This document shows, piece after piece, positions 25,501 to 35,813 of a DNA stretch of 64,000 nt. The position numbers and the translations under genes were made by a program. Within the stretch, counting starts at the first letter, position 1. Each line of letters begins with the position of its first letter. The notes beneath the pieces are model-generated. The model saw only the letters and a program-made list of their open reading frames with translations, was not told where the DNA came from and ran no database searches. Origin of the DNA: Anisakis pegreffii (lineage: Eukaryota > Nematoda > Chromadorea > Rhabditida > Anisakidae); the NCBI GenBank assembly GCA_035041965.1, contig JAPYMA010000479.1, forward strand, positions 1 to 64,000, in the 5' to 3' direction.

Positions 25501-28330
25501 TTTCACATTCAGTTAATGAAACTCATCGACGTAATTTTCATCGGTAACCACCAACAAATTTTTTACCACAGAACACTTCGATTAATCAGTTTCAATCATC
25601 GTACCATATCAACAAGATAAGTTGTTTTTTCTGCTCATCTTTTCATTATGATTGCAAATTTTTAAGATTTTGTGAAGTTTGCAAGAGAAATTCCAACATT
25701 TTGAATGGGGAAAAAACATTGCATCATTACGTTAGTTGTTGATTGCGTTAGTTCTTATTCGAATAAAGTCATAATAATTTTTGAAATATTTTCATGTGAT
25801 ATTCAACATGGCATCAGAATCTATAGATTTCAAAACAAAAACCTGACAAAATGATCGTCGTATCAGTTCAAGTGTAAAATTTTTCAACGAATAATTTTTT
25901 GTTTCGATTTTCACACATTTCAGCAAAATAATTGTGTATGCACATAAACCTGTAAATGTGGTCTCGACATAATAATGAACGAAAGCGGCGTTTCCTTGCA
26001 AATAAAATCAAAGCAAAAAATCAAGCAATAATCATTTTTGCGGTATTTAACGCCTTTTAACGCTTTTAATAAACCTGTATGAGAGGAGCGCTTATTTGTT
26101 TGATGTTTCTTCAGATGAATTTATTTCATTTTGTTGTGACATTTTTCAGGCGATATTAAAACAACACCAATCTCACCGATAACTAATAGCAGAGAACTCA
26201 ACAAAAAACAACAACAAAAATTAGAAAAACTTTTGTTCGCAAAAAAAATCCACACGATGCGGCAAAAGCGTGAACTAGTTATTATTGCTTAATGATTAAT
26301 GATTTTCGGAAATTCCGTTCAGTTAATTGAATGGTTAAATGCGAACAAACACGACTAAATTCTCTAATAAGTGCCATTTTCATGCGTTGTTGCCTCGATG
26401 ACAGATTGAAGTTTTATTTTGTGAAATCATTTAGAATTTAGAATTCAGTAAATTCACAGATTGATATCATAATTTCAATTTCAGTGTGAAACACAGTTGA
26501 ATGAGCAAAAAATTTTAAAAGTGTATAAATGAAATCTTCGATGAATACCACTTCACAATGAGGCTTGATTATGATACTTTGCAGCAGTGGCGCATTGCAC
26601 AATGTATTAACAGAATTGAAAACTTTTTTGATTGATTGAATCGATAATTTCCGAGTTTAGCGAATTAAATGAATCAGCAAATTAGCTATCGCACATGAAT
26701 GAATGAATCGGAAATGAAATATTTTAAAAAAAGGTTCTAGTGAAAATTAAAAATTAAAAAAATTTAAAATGAAAATGAATCTCTATAGATCAAAAAAGTG
26801 CTGTGCTTACCTTAGATCGATGTGTCGATGGAATTCTCAGTGAAGCGCCGATTCTAGCCACGATACGCTGACGTATCTCGACTCGGGATGCCGATTCACT
26901 TCGACGACGTTGGCTGTTGTTCATCACTGAACGACGTCTCGTTGCCGACGCTGTGGGCGATGAAGAGATAGATTCGTAGAAGTGCTCTTCGGAATCGTTT
27001 ACGCGATGTTTACGATGCTCGTTGGCCGGTGTTGATTTGATCACTTTCCGTGCCTGATGCCCTCCACGATGACCACCACCATCAATATGACCAATGTCCA
27101 CTACTCGCCCGATATTCATCACTCTCTCACCTGCTGATTGCATAAAGTTGATTTCTTTCTCATGCGCATAAACACTCATGCACAATCTTGCATAAGTTTC
27201 TTTTCATGTTTCACATAAATCACGCAATATACCATACACATATGCAGTAATAATATAGTTTGTTAGATATATCAACAGGTTATGTGCGTTTGGAATAAAT
27301 ACGCTATGGAGTGCATTTACACTTGCGTACAGTGCATTTGCATATCGCTGAATAAATTTGGAAACGCAGAAAAGGTGTGTGCCTGATACGCGTTTATGAA
27401 TAAAACTAATACTTAAACGGCTATGAACTATTGAGTTTGCATATACTCATAAACATAACAAATTGATTACGATCAATTTGATCAATGGATTATGATCAAT
27501 GGATGATTCAGGATCAGATAATTCAAATCTAATGACTAATGGTTCACCGTACCGTTAGACCATGGTTCATTATCATATCATAATCTGAGCGTATTCGATT
27601 ACTAAATGAACTGACATGAAGCAGTTGAACAGATTTAATCAAACGCATAAATGCGTCCTTCTGACTGTGAGTTTCGATGGGTAGTTATTTTCAATGGTTT
27701 ATTTTTGACATTTACGATGTTTTTTGACACGCACTTATAGAAGAGGTTATTCTTTAGCGGAGCATGGAATAGTAATGATGGTTTGTCGAAAAATTGTAGG
27801 ATTCTGCTTGCTTGCTCATAAAGAACTGTGCTCACAAAACTGCAAAATTATACCAGAACGAGTAAAGAAAAGGATCCGAAAATCAGCAACAATCATATGA
27901 GAATTTGCCTATGAGATCAAATGATCAGAAGAAACAAGCAATTTGATTTTGAGGTATCAAATCAGTTTACTTGATGATGTTTGTTCATTTTATCCTAATT
28001 CGAATGTCTTTAAAGGTTTAGTTAAAACCAATATTATGCTCACCATATTCAAATAAACAACAGCAACAGTAATTACAAGCAAAACAATTCAAACGAAAAA
28101 ACACGCTTAATATAATGTGAAAGTGCGATGCATTTGCTTACTGTATCCATTTCTCACATCCAATAGTATACGAATACGAGAGGATGCTAGCTTGCGGAGG
28201 CTACTAAAGGAGCTGCTAGTGACATCTAGATACGTCTTCTTTTTTTCGAAAGAATGAAATGACGCTTCAGCATAGTGTTTTCCGTAGAGAGCTGAGTCAA
28301 CCTCTAGGAGTAATTCGTGAGTATCAGTGG
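7844..28330 (-). CDS. RhoGAP protein of ARHGAP20 type (PH - RA-like - RhoGAP - long disordered tail)
   Basis: GTPase-activating protein expected to switch off Rho-family GTPases at the membrane or cytoskeleton. Exons read in phase on the minus strand: 28330-28142, 27130-26811, 18616-18477, 16332-16210, 15799-15676, 15408 to about 15164 (or 15092), 14504-14264, 13986-13731, 12506-12381 and 10587-7844. The PH domain spans four exons: YLFLFSDLLLVAK, then FLIGWPICNFIAHF, then EKTKWQQLL. An RA-like segment follows (KKKITIEQT...ENVFCVVLES). The RhoGAP domain has the arginine-finger block VEGIFRKSP, then HVTAALIK and LAVCIAPSL, and ends at EYLIINAPSL. The first two exons match no domain I know, and the start codon was not found. 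Domain order matches vertebrate ARHGAP20. Confidence 0.85.
10770..11198 (+). mobile_element. Foldback/MITE-like repeat, copy B
   Basis: Second copy of the element at 4999-5454, in the opposite orientation, inside the last intron of the RhoGAP gene. The end at 10770 begins CACTTGAAACTGATTTAGATG; the other copy differs there by one base. It shows the same imperfect terminal inverted repeats and no coding capacity. Confidence 0.65.
11199..11357 (-). mobile_element. hAT-like element end (single terminal repeat)
   Basis: Read on the minus strand from 11357, the sequence begins CAGTGGTTCTCATAGGGG, a typical hAT-superfamily terminal inverted repeat, followed by a GC-richer stretch with short C/G runs. 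I could not identify the opposite end. Either it has decayed or the foldback element at 10770-11198 interrupts it. Confidence 0.4.
11358..12380. other. Intron sequence without recognised content
   Basis: Part of the last RhoGAP intron. AT-rich, with short ATC/TCA runs near 11720-11770. No open frame with domain similarity was seen on either strand. Confidence 0.5.
12960..13680 (+). pseudogene. Opposite-strand coding relic, spectrin-repeat-like, inside a RhoGAP intron
   Basis: Three stretches read as protein-like on the plus strand between RhoGAP exons 13986-13731 and 12506-12381. They are about 12995-13219 (EQKGWLRLIVFSRYY), 13340-13455 (INPIEINVTLDRFENLTKLI) and 13515-13672 (SLQRAKQLRRLLKDGADSQI, then LADDSRLMWLE, a TGA, then MWQTANE). 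The third has the rhythm of the last helix of a spectrin-type repeat, including a Trp near the end. It has an in-frame TGA and then a possible GTAAGT donor. I see no complete gene, so a degraded inserted gene fragment fits best. The spectrin assignment is tentative. Confidence 0.3.
16440..16615. repeat. ATT/ATC trinucleotide-rich tract
   Basis: Imperfect alternation of TTATTA, TCACTG and ATCATT triplets in the intron just upstream (in transcription order) of the second PH exon. The open frames across it are low-complexity artefacts. Confidence 0.6.
18617..26810. other. ~8.2 kb intron of the RhoGAP gene
   Basis: Phase-consistent splice sites flank this interval: donor at 26810 and acceptor at 18617 in minus-strand terms. 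It is AT-rich with many TCATTCATT-type motifs, a C-run followed by an ACTCGA repeat near 21806-21854, and trinucleotide-rich stretches near 18140-18210 and 25020-25110. No exon, RNA gene or transposase was recognised. Short open frames here have no domain similarity. Confidence 0.5.
26811..27130 (-). CDS. N-terminal exon of the RhoGAP gene, Arg/His/Ser-rich
   Basis: Bounded by an ATCAGCAG acceptor and a strong AAG|GTAAGC donor. It joins in phase upstream to 28142 and downstream to the first PH exon at 18616. It encodes a Gly/His segment (HIDGGGHRGGHQ) followed by an Arg/Ser-rich region with several R-R-R-S motifs, possible basophilic kinase or 14-3-3 sites. No folded domain is evident. An ATG in this exon could act as an alternative start for a shorter isoform. 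Confidence 0.65.
28142..28330 (-). CDS. Upstream coding exon of the RhoGAP gene, no recognised domain
   Basis: A 189-bp open exon read on the minus strand, with a good A|GTAAGC donor whose phase fits the acceptor at 27130. The only available acceptor after an upstream in-frame TGA is AATTAG. It encodes THELLLEVDSALYGKHYAEA and, after about ten residues, LDVTSSSFSSLRKLASSRI. The sequence looks like a folded segment rather than a linker, but I do not recognise it. It has no start codon, so at least one further exon must lie above 28330. Confidence 0.55.
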
Positions 28331-31300
28331 CTAATTGAGGGTTTCAATGAAATTGATGATGAATTTCAATTTTTTCAATGTTTTTCCATTGCCTTTCGTT
28401 GTTAATTGCTGATGAGGTTCATATTCTTTGTGCGATTGATAGATAAAGTTCTAAAGATACTCGTTTCTTTTCAGAAAATTAATTTCTTTTACGCCACCAC
28501 GGAATTTCTGATAAATTCTTGAAAGAGGTAATGAAGCTTCTGAACGTCACAAGCATCTATCACTCTAGCACTTGACCGAAGACTTCACTGTATACGAGGT
28601 CAAGCAGCTTGTAAATATCTTATTCACGTAAATATATACGAATATGGCTAGCTGACTTTCCTGTTGTTATTTCACTTCTGAATTTTGTCTTAAACTGGGC
28701 ATCAATCAGTTTGAGGGAATAACCCATTGTGTTGCGATGCTGTCATATCGTTTGAACAACCTGTTATTGTTTTGAATATTCATCATCTGAATGACGTAAG
28801 ATGATTAAGATGGATACACTCAAACTATCTGTATAACACGCTAATGCATAACCGATGCGAATCATTAATGCATCGATAAATTTGAATAATGTATATCAAT
28901 TATATGAGCAGAGTGCATTTATTTGAAATGTTGAATGATCGAAATCAACAAAATTTGGTATCATTGAACAAGACAATAATAATAATACTACTACTAATAA
29001 TAATAGTGATTGTTATAATGATGTCGATGAATCTTTCATGATCAGTTCACTGCAATTCTTACAAACAACAGCAAACATCATCACTCTATGGCCTAATTTG
29101 AATGGCGCTGATGTGTTTGATTTGCACTTATCAGTCGACTATCTCCTCTGTTTTATCGTCCGTCCGTCCTTAAATGTTCGGTCCGTTACCCGATCGGTTT
29201 TCCTCCTCATAAGGAGGTTCCTAACGAATTAAACGACCATCATATAACATAGTGTATCATATTTGTAACATTCATCTGTCACACACAAACAAATCAATTG
29301 CATCTTCATAACATGAACAGATTGAATCATGAGCGCACAAACAATAAACTCATATTGCCGATACCTTCAGGGATTTATTTATAAGCAACGAAAGCGAATT
29401 ATTATCGTTGCTTTCATGTGCGTTTGTTCCAGCAGATTACCACACTTAATTTAGAACAGCGATGAGAGAAATTTAGTCTCTAATTCTTGTGGTTTATTTC
29501 ACCGAACTTTCAAATGATCTGCATAAGTGTAAGCACATAATATACATCACATCATTAATTGTACAGATTAATTATACAATGTACCTGAACAGACAATTTT
29601 AAAAGAACGAAACAACTTGGGATATCAAGTGATGGAGGAGACCATTACTACGACTAACCAATTTAAATGTTACTTACATTCAGTCTTATTTGCAAGCGAA
29701 TGAAGCTGGAAACATTAAAAAAGAATGAAACACAGACTAATGTTGAAACGAACGACAATTAAAGTCAAGTAAGGTACAAGAAGCGTTTCAAGATGTGAAT
29801 GAACGGACCGGACCGGACGAGCGAATGGAATGTGCTGTAGAGCTGACATGAGATTGGTTGATGCAAGAGCACAAGAAATAAAAGAAATGAATTGATGAAA
29901 TGAAAATAATTTTAAAATGTTTTTCTTCACATATACATTACCGTCAAAAACACTTCAAATGAAGATCACCATAATGATAAGGTCATCGATACGTCAACTT
30001 CGTATTCTTCTTATTCTTTTTCTCCCATCAGTTCTCTTGCCACAAAATTTTATTCATGAAGAAAATGTATTTTCTTGATTAACCACTAAATTTAATGTAA
30101 TTAATGCGGCGACGTACTGATTCATATGCACATATAAATAATAAAATTAATTACCATCTTAAAAAAGCACAACAACAAAAATTCTTTTTGCTTTTCTTTT
30201 GTATCAGTATACCGCAATATGCAATTGAATAATATCGCCTCAAAATCGCAATCTTTGCAGCCGTTCCAATCTCTTTATCGTGCATCTACGAGTGGTTATC
30301 CATGTATAGCAATTACTTTAAAGTGTTTACAATGAGATGGATTAGTACTTGTGGTTGGCAATGAGTTGGCCAGCGATCGTGAAGCAAACAACACGTCAGC
30401 TAATCCTTCGTATTCGCCGGGAACTGGGATCCCCATCCCCATTATCATTAGAAATTTATTTCTTCACTCAAAACATTATTCCCTGATTGGAATAAATTAT
30501 TCATTATGAATTACTATCATTTCACTATTCCGATGAACTTTTGAATTCGACCATTTGGTTCTTCATTGAGCGAGAGATTTCCGAATTTTCAATAGGGTTC
30601 TTGAAATATTTAGTTGATTATCTTCCAAGCAATTACTGCAGCAGCAGCAGTATACTCCCATCAAATAGAGAACAAATTTTATTTTGCACAACAAAGTGCT
30701 ATCGTCAATGTCACACGCGTTTTTAACACACCAATCGGTTTGTTTAGACGACCTTCACAAAAATTTTTCTTCCACTCCGTATTGAACGTGTTTTTTTGTT
30801 CCGAGTACTAATTCAACAAATTTCACCGTTCATTTCAGTCATTTATTGCTCCTTGAACAAATAAGTATACATCCGTGAAATGGGTTTTTGTTTCATGATC
30901 GTTGTTTTTTTTTCTGTGGACAATGAATTCGCTCACTTCAAATGACCACTTTTTTGGTTCAGAGGTATCTCTCAATTCCACTCGATGTTTTATAATCATC
31001 AGTTCAGAAACAATGTCAAAAACATATTTTAATGAAATTTTTAATGAAAAAATGAGATACAATTTGGTATAAAATACAGTTTGATCGATTTAAGGCATTT
31101 AAAGACATTTAAGGACTTTAGAGACGTATCCGAGCCGTAATTGTGAGTGAGCGATAAAAATTAAAAACATTCATAAATGTATTAAACATAAATAAATGAC
31201 ATTATCAAAAGATAACAAGTGAATATGTAGAAATGTTCTTAGTTTTGCACTAAATCCACCCGTAAAATGGTTCTTAGCAATTAATGAGACCAGTATTATG

Positions 31301-31576
31301 ACTCTCAGAATATCCACTCAAAATGACAAATTTCATTTGAAAGTAAACGTGATACTTATGAACACGAATGCATAATCACTGCGAAATCACGAAATGAAAC
31401 GACTGATCGAAGAATAGAAAAGACTCGAAATCGACGACGATTCATCCGTTATTTCTTCACATCCACTCTTGCTTTCCAACTCTCTATAAATGTAACGCAT
31501 TTTTACCTGAAAATTTTCATACTTCAAGTAAAATTAGAATGAGATTATCACTTGAGAATCTTACGCAGTCTTCAAG
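28331..31576. other. Intergenic or 5' intron region, nothing recognised
   Basis: Expected to contain the first exon and promoter of the RhoGAP gene, not identified. There is an AATAATAAT tract near 28975-29005 and a short CAGCAGCAG run near 30639-30651. Open frames here lack domain similarity. Confidence 0.4.
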
Positions 31577-31647
31577 GCGCCGGTGGTTCAGTGGTAGAAT
31601 GCTCGCCTGCCACGCGGGCGGCCCGGGTTCGATTCCCGGCCGGCGCA
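31577..31647 (+). tRNA. tRNA-Gly (anticodon GCC)
   Basis: A complete 71-base cloverleaf. The acceptor arms GCGCCGG and CCGGCGC pair perfectly, followed by discriminator A. The A box TGGTTCAGTGG starts at 31584. The anticodon arm CTCGC...GCGGG encloses GCC at 31609-31611, and the B box is GGTTCGATTCC. It closely matches other animal tRNA-Gly(GCC) sequences. There is no intron. TTTT at 31652 and TTTTT at 31661 can end Pol III transcription. It lies alone between two minus-strand genes. Confidence 0.97.
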
Positions 31648-31810
31648 TTTCTTTTCGATATTTTTGATTGTTTGCGTCAATAGGAACGTATTGACTTATT
31701 ACTTTGATAAACTGGTTCACTTTCAGTCAAAATTTTCCAGTTATATAATTTAAGACTGAAATCTCATAATGAAATAATAAACTGAATTAAATATGTACTG
31801 TTAAACTCAC

Positions 31811-34384
31811 CAAAATTTTCGTTTGAAGATGACTGATGAATTCATTTCTGAACGCTTCATCTCGAATAGTGATCGAAATATCGAAATATTTCTGACGTTT
31901 CTTTATTTCCAAATGTATACTGTGTATTTTCGTTGGTTGATTGGGCGCACATTTGGTTGTTATTCGCGAGTTTAGAATTAAAATAAAATCAAAATTGCAA
32001 TCTGCGGAATTCGTTGATTTCGACGAGCATTTCTCGATTATATTCGATGGCAACAACCATTTGGCTAACTCCATTTCGGATGCATTCTCTTTGCAAAGAA
32101 GAAACACTAACGCCTCAGGTAGAGAGATAATTTGCTCCTGAAATTTTGCGGCCAATTCGTCTCAAATTTCTCTCATCGGATGCATTAAAATATCACCAAC
32201 ACTTAAAAGAATCCAACTCAAAAGTTCAACACAACCGAAAAGTTAACACTGTTATGAGAATTGTGATTGATATTGTTACTGAAATATCATTTGAACGATC
32301 AATTGAGCTTGAATGAACAGGCAAGACGATGCGATCAAATAAACAATCACAAAATTGGGATGAGGAGAATGAAACGAAACGGAAACATTTGAATCATCAA
32401 GCGTACATCTTTATTGACTCGATGTGACACTGGCCTTAGTACCAGCGATTGCGATGGAAGTGTTTTTGATTCAGGAACCGGCTTTATGAGATCCCAATAA
32501 GAAAAATAATGCGTTTCTAATTGTAGACGGAAGATGTGACTTGTACCGTTTGCAACGTCGTCGGTGTTAGTGAAACGTGGAAACTTTTTCAATAGTCGAG
32601 GTTTCAGCAGAATTGGAAGCAATATCCGATTCATGCATAGCAACTGAAAACTTACGGAATTTGAACTAAACTTTATTGCAGAAGGCATTCATCAATGACG
32701 ATACGGTCTCTGCATTCGGAAAAATATATATTTTGTCGGGCGATTTTGCTTTGTTGAGGAGATATAGCTGATTTATTAAAGCTATCATATCAACTAGCGC
32801 AATGCTGCTCATTCATATGCATTCGATCACTATAGATCAATAGATGTTATACATTACTATAGAAATATGGGTTTGTTACATTGAAGCTTAGCGTCAGGTT
32901 TACGGAATCAATTCCTTGGAGATGTTATTCACTCAACAACAACGGCAAAAAATTGGTCTAATTAAATGAAGTCTCAAAAATAAAGCCTTTGTTCGCTTCG
33001 GCACTTCCATTTTTTATACTGAATGGATCTTTGATCGTGTAAATTCGACTGACAATTTTTGAATTTTAAAAATTGTTTGTTATTCACAAAGAATTACTTA
33101 TAATAGAAACAACTCACCTCGGCATCGAAATCGTCATATTTTGAGAAATTTTCAATTCGCAATACTTTGGTGCATGAGATGTTCGCATCTGAATTCCATT
33201 TGCTTTACAAAAATGCCATCAAAAAATGAATAGAAACTGATGAACACAAATATGATTTCAATATAAACTTCGTGATGGTGAAAAATATTAAGAAAGTTTG
33301 GCAAATATGGATTTACTCAAACTCAAACAACCTGAACGGTGAGATTGTTCATTGGAAAGTGATACGATATGAATTGATAGAAACCAATTCGTAAGAATAA
33401 AATCTGATTCGTTTCGTACTTTCACAAGTAATAATGACGATCCTGTTGATAGTAATCGCAACTAAAAAAATTCACCAAAAAATATGACTGAGAGTGTTGT
33501 GCATCAATAGAAAACAATTTCATGGATCTGTTGCAAACTCGCTCGCTCGTGACAGATCCATTCACATTTGCAGCTGAACGTAGTCGAAAAACTGAATCGT
33601 TGAACTTATTCATCCTGATGTGAGTCAGTCAGTGGGGTGGCTTATGAATGAAAAACATTAAACTATACTAAATTTGATGCATTTGTTCAAAGATTGTTCT
33701 TTGTGAGCATTGAAAACAAAACCGATCATGTGAAAAGTTGAAATACCTCAAAATGGATTTGAATCGGGAAATGTTTCCGTAGACTGTAGCACTTATCCAT
33801 TTCCACTTGTAAATGAATACCCATCGCCAGCTGCAACATCATTTAGATCATTTTTCATTCCATTCCAGCAAAAAAAAAATTATTTCTCTGATTTGATATA
33901 TACCTTTAATGTAAGATACATATATTTGTATTTTTTCTGGTATTGTTTCGATTGCTCTAAGAAAAAAGATGAATACTTCCATGAAAAAAGTGATAGTCAT
34001 GACAACTGAATTATTTAGGTTATTATTACTTTTACTATTCCTGCTTTCATTACTACCGTTTTTGTTACGGCTTTTTTTAATGTCACTTTGTATTATCTTA
34101 AATAAGAGATCACCTGTCTTGCCAAATTATCGAGTTCTTTTTCCTCATTTTTCAGATTTTTATGACGCTCAATTAATTCTTTGTATTGCTCAATTGTTTC
34201 TTGTTTCTCAAAATTTGCTGAAGTGCTCAGCGACTCAGCTGGAATATTTTCAGAATTGATATTTTCATTCGGCTCGTCAATATCCATGCCATTTTCATAG
34301 TGTAACTCATTCGTTTCATCAATATCATCCAATTCATCGGGCAATATGAAATCATCCATGACCGCTGTATTCTCAATATCCAAC
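31811..34384 (-). CDS. Multi-exon gene of unknown function with acidic and coiled-coil N-terminal part
   Basis: Exons with consistent phase on the minus strand: 34384-34114, 33830-33747, about 33601-33458, 33202-33118, 32665-32407 and 32137-31811. The first is acidic (DDFILPDELDDIDE) and then becomes a charged coiled coil (EQYKELIERHKNLKNEEKEL). Later exons encode short hydrophobic and charged segments without a motif I recognise, for example SHAPKYCELKISQNM and ETHYFSYWDLIKPVP. The acidic segment plus coiled coil plus mixed alpha/beta body recalls chromatin, kinetochore or RNA-export complex subunits, but that is only an impression. Neither end is fixed: the first exon may not contain the start, and a short final exon with TAA may lie at 31755-31750. 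The 33601 acceptor is non-standard in my reading. Confidence 0.6.
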
Positions 34385-35568
34385 CTGTCAATTCAAATTA
34401 TTATCTTGCAATCAAACAACAGAGATTATTTTATCTCTCATAAACGTCACGTTGTTTTAGATATTCGCTTGATAGATAAATGATTTATAACGGGAAATAC
34501 TATGGACATATGGTTGTTTTTAGGTATTACCTCGACAAACTAAGGAAAAACATCATCTTGGACGTATGTTCATGAGATCCGAAATGATTTTGTAGTGATA
34601 TCAGCTGTCTCTAGCGTAATAGATCCCATGAATAATACATATTTGAATCGAACTGAAGTTTATTTTGAAATGAACTGAAGAGTGCAAATGTAGAATTTCA
34701 ATTGAACATCGCACGTGCGATTTGCGAAGAAAGGTTGTGTGGCGAAGCTGTTCATGCTCAAATGAGAGTACATTGATAGCACTCAATTCATTTTTGATGA
34801 AATCTCAAGCGGATGGGTTTTAGATTCTCACCTAATTTTTATTGGAATTGTGGATTTGACCATATACACGCCTAATGACAACTTAAATGTGCTTCATTCG
34901 AAGCGTAAAATGATTTCCGATGCCGTCGAGTGAGTATAATGTTAACAACAGTCAGAAAATTTTGATCAGTCAGCCGTTACAAGTGTCTCGAACGGCAAAA
35001 ACAAATCATTTGTGAATGCACTAGTGAAACGTATCATTTCGCTAAAGAAAAACAAACTAATTGTAAGGAAGAAAATCATTTTCTAAAAATCACATCAACT
35101 TGAAAACAAATGAATCGGGATTGTTGCAAACAAGGTTGTTCTCATTCGAACGCAGGCAGAGTTGCTAAAATTGATGTGGACGAGCCAAATTTTAGCTATG
35201 CAAATTTCCACCTGCATTCAATTTCCATCTGATTCCGGTTCCGTAGAGGGCGGAAACCAAATGTTCACGGAACAGCTGTTAATCATTAAATACGCAGTGA
35301 CTATGAAAGAATCTTTTCCCTCATGTCCAAATCCCTCTGTTTGGTATTCATTTAAGGATTCCTGCATAAGATCTGCGATACTGAAAGCATTTAAAACGAA
35401 GACTGCATTTAGATGTGAATTGATTTCTGAATAATCCAATCGCATGTTCCTAATGAACGACGAAAATGTTCACTGAATAAATCAGCTTCACTCTTTTATT
35501 GTATGCGCACGTCAGTCAGTGTATCTCTCCAAAACGTTCGAATATCTGCGATAAATTTGGATCGTTCT
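34385..35568. other. Spacer with one weak minus-strand open frame
   Basis: The 5' end of the preceding unknown gene should be here. An open frame about 35403-35218 on the minus strand follows a CTTTCAG acceptor and contains an ATG (MQESLNEYQTEGFGHEG), ending in TGA. I cannot tell whether it is expressed. Confidence 0.35.
35495..35500 (-). promoter_or_regulatory. Poly(A) signal AATAAA of the small gene at 35569-35813
   Basis: Minus-strand AATAAA about 70 bases past the TAA stop, a usual distance for a short nematode 3' UTR. Confidence 0.35.
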
Positions 35569-35813
35569 TTAAGGGAATGTCTCGAAGAGCAGCGGAGATA
35601 CGAGCTCGTAAACGATACTATCAGTAATGCTTGAAAGTTGCGCACCATTCTTCAACCGTTCGACTGAAACTTGACAAGTAGATCAACCTAAAACGGAAAA
35701 AAAGTTATGTGGTCCTCGAAATCATCAATTAGTTTTGCGCACATACCCTCAGATGAAGGTATCGAGATTTTAGAGAACCTCAATGTATTTACACCAAACA
35801 CCAACAATGCCAT
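35569..35813 (-). CDS. Possible very small two-exon gene (~53 residues)
   Basis: Read on the minus strand: TTTTCTTAG, then ATG four bases later at 35813, as expected for a trans-splice acceptor. Exon 35813-35747 ends at a GTATGT donor, followed by an 83-base intron with a GTTTCAG acceptor. Exon 35663-35569 ends in TAA, and AATAAA follows. The protein starts MALLVFGVNTLRF and ends with SIVYELVSPLLFETFP. It is moderately hydrophobic and I do not recognise it. Each signal is weak alone, but together they form a complete mini-gene. Chance remains possible. Confidence 0.35.

Noticed and set aside
31517..31720. Minus-strand open frame reading RRPGIEPGPPAWQASIL
   Set aside because: This is the well-known spurious translation of the antisense strand of tRNA-Gly; the real feature is the tRNA.
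32347..32400. Extension of the minus-strand frame past the GTACGC donor at 32406
   Set aside because: Downstream residues are compositionally unlike the exon, and the donor phase fits the next exon at 32137.
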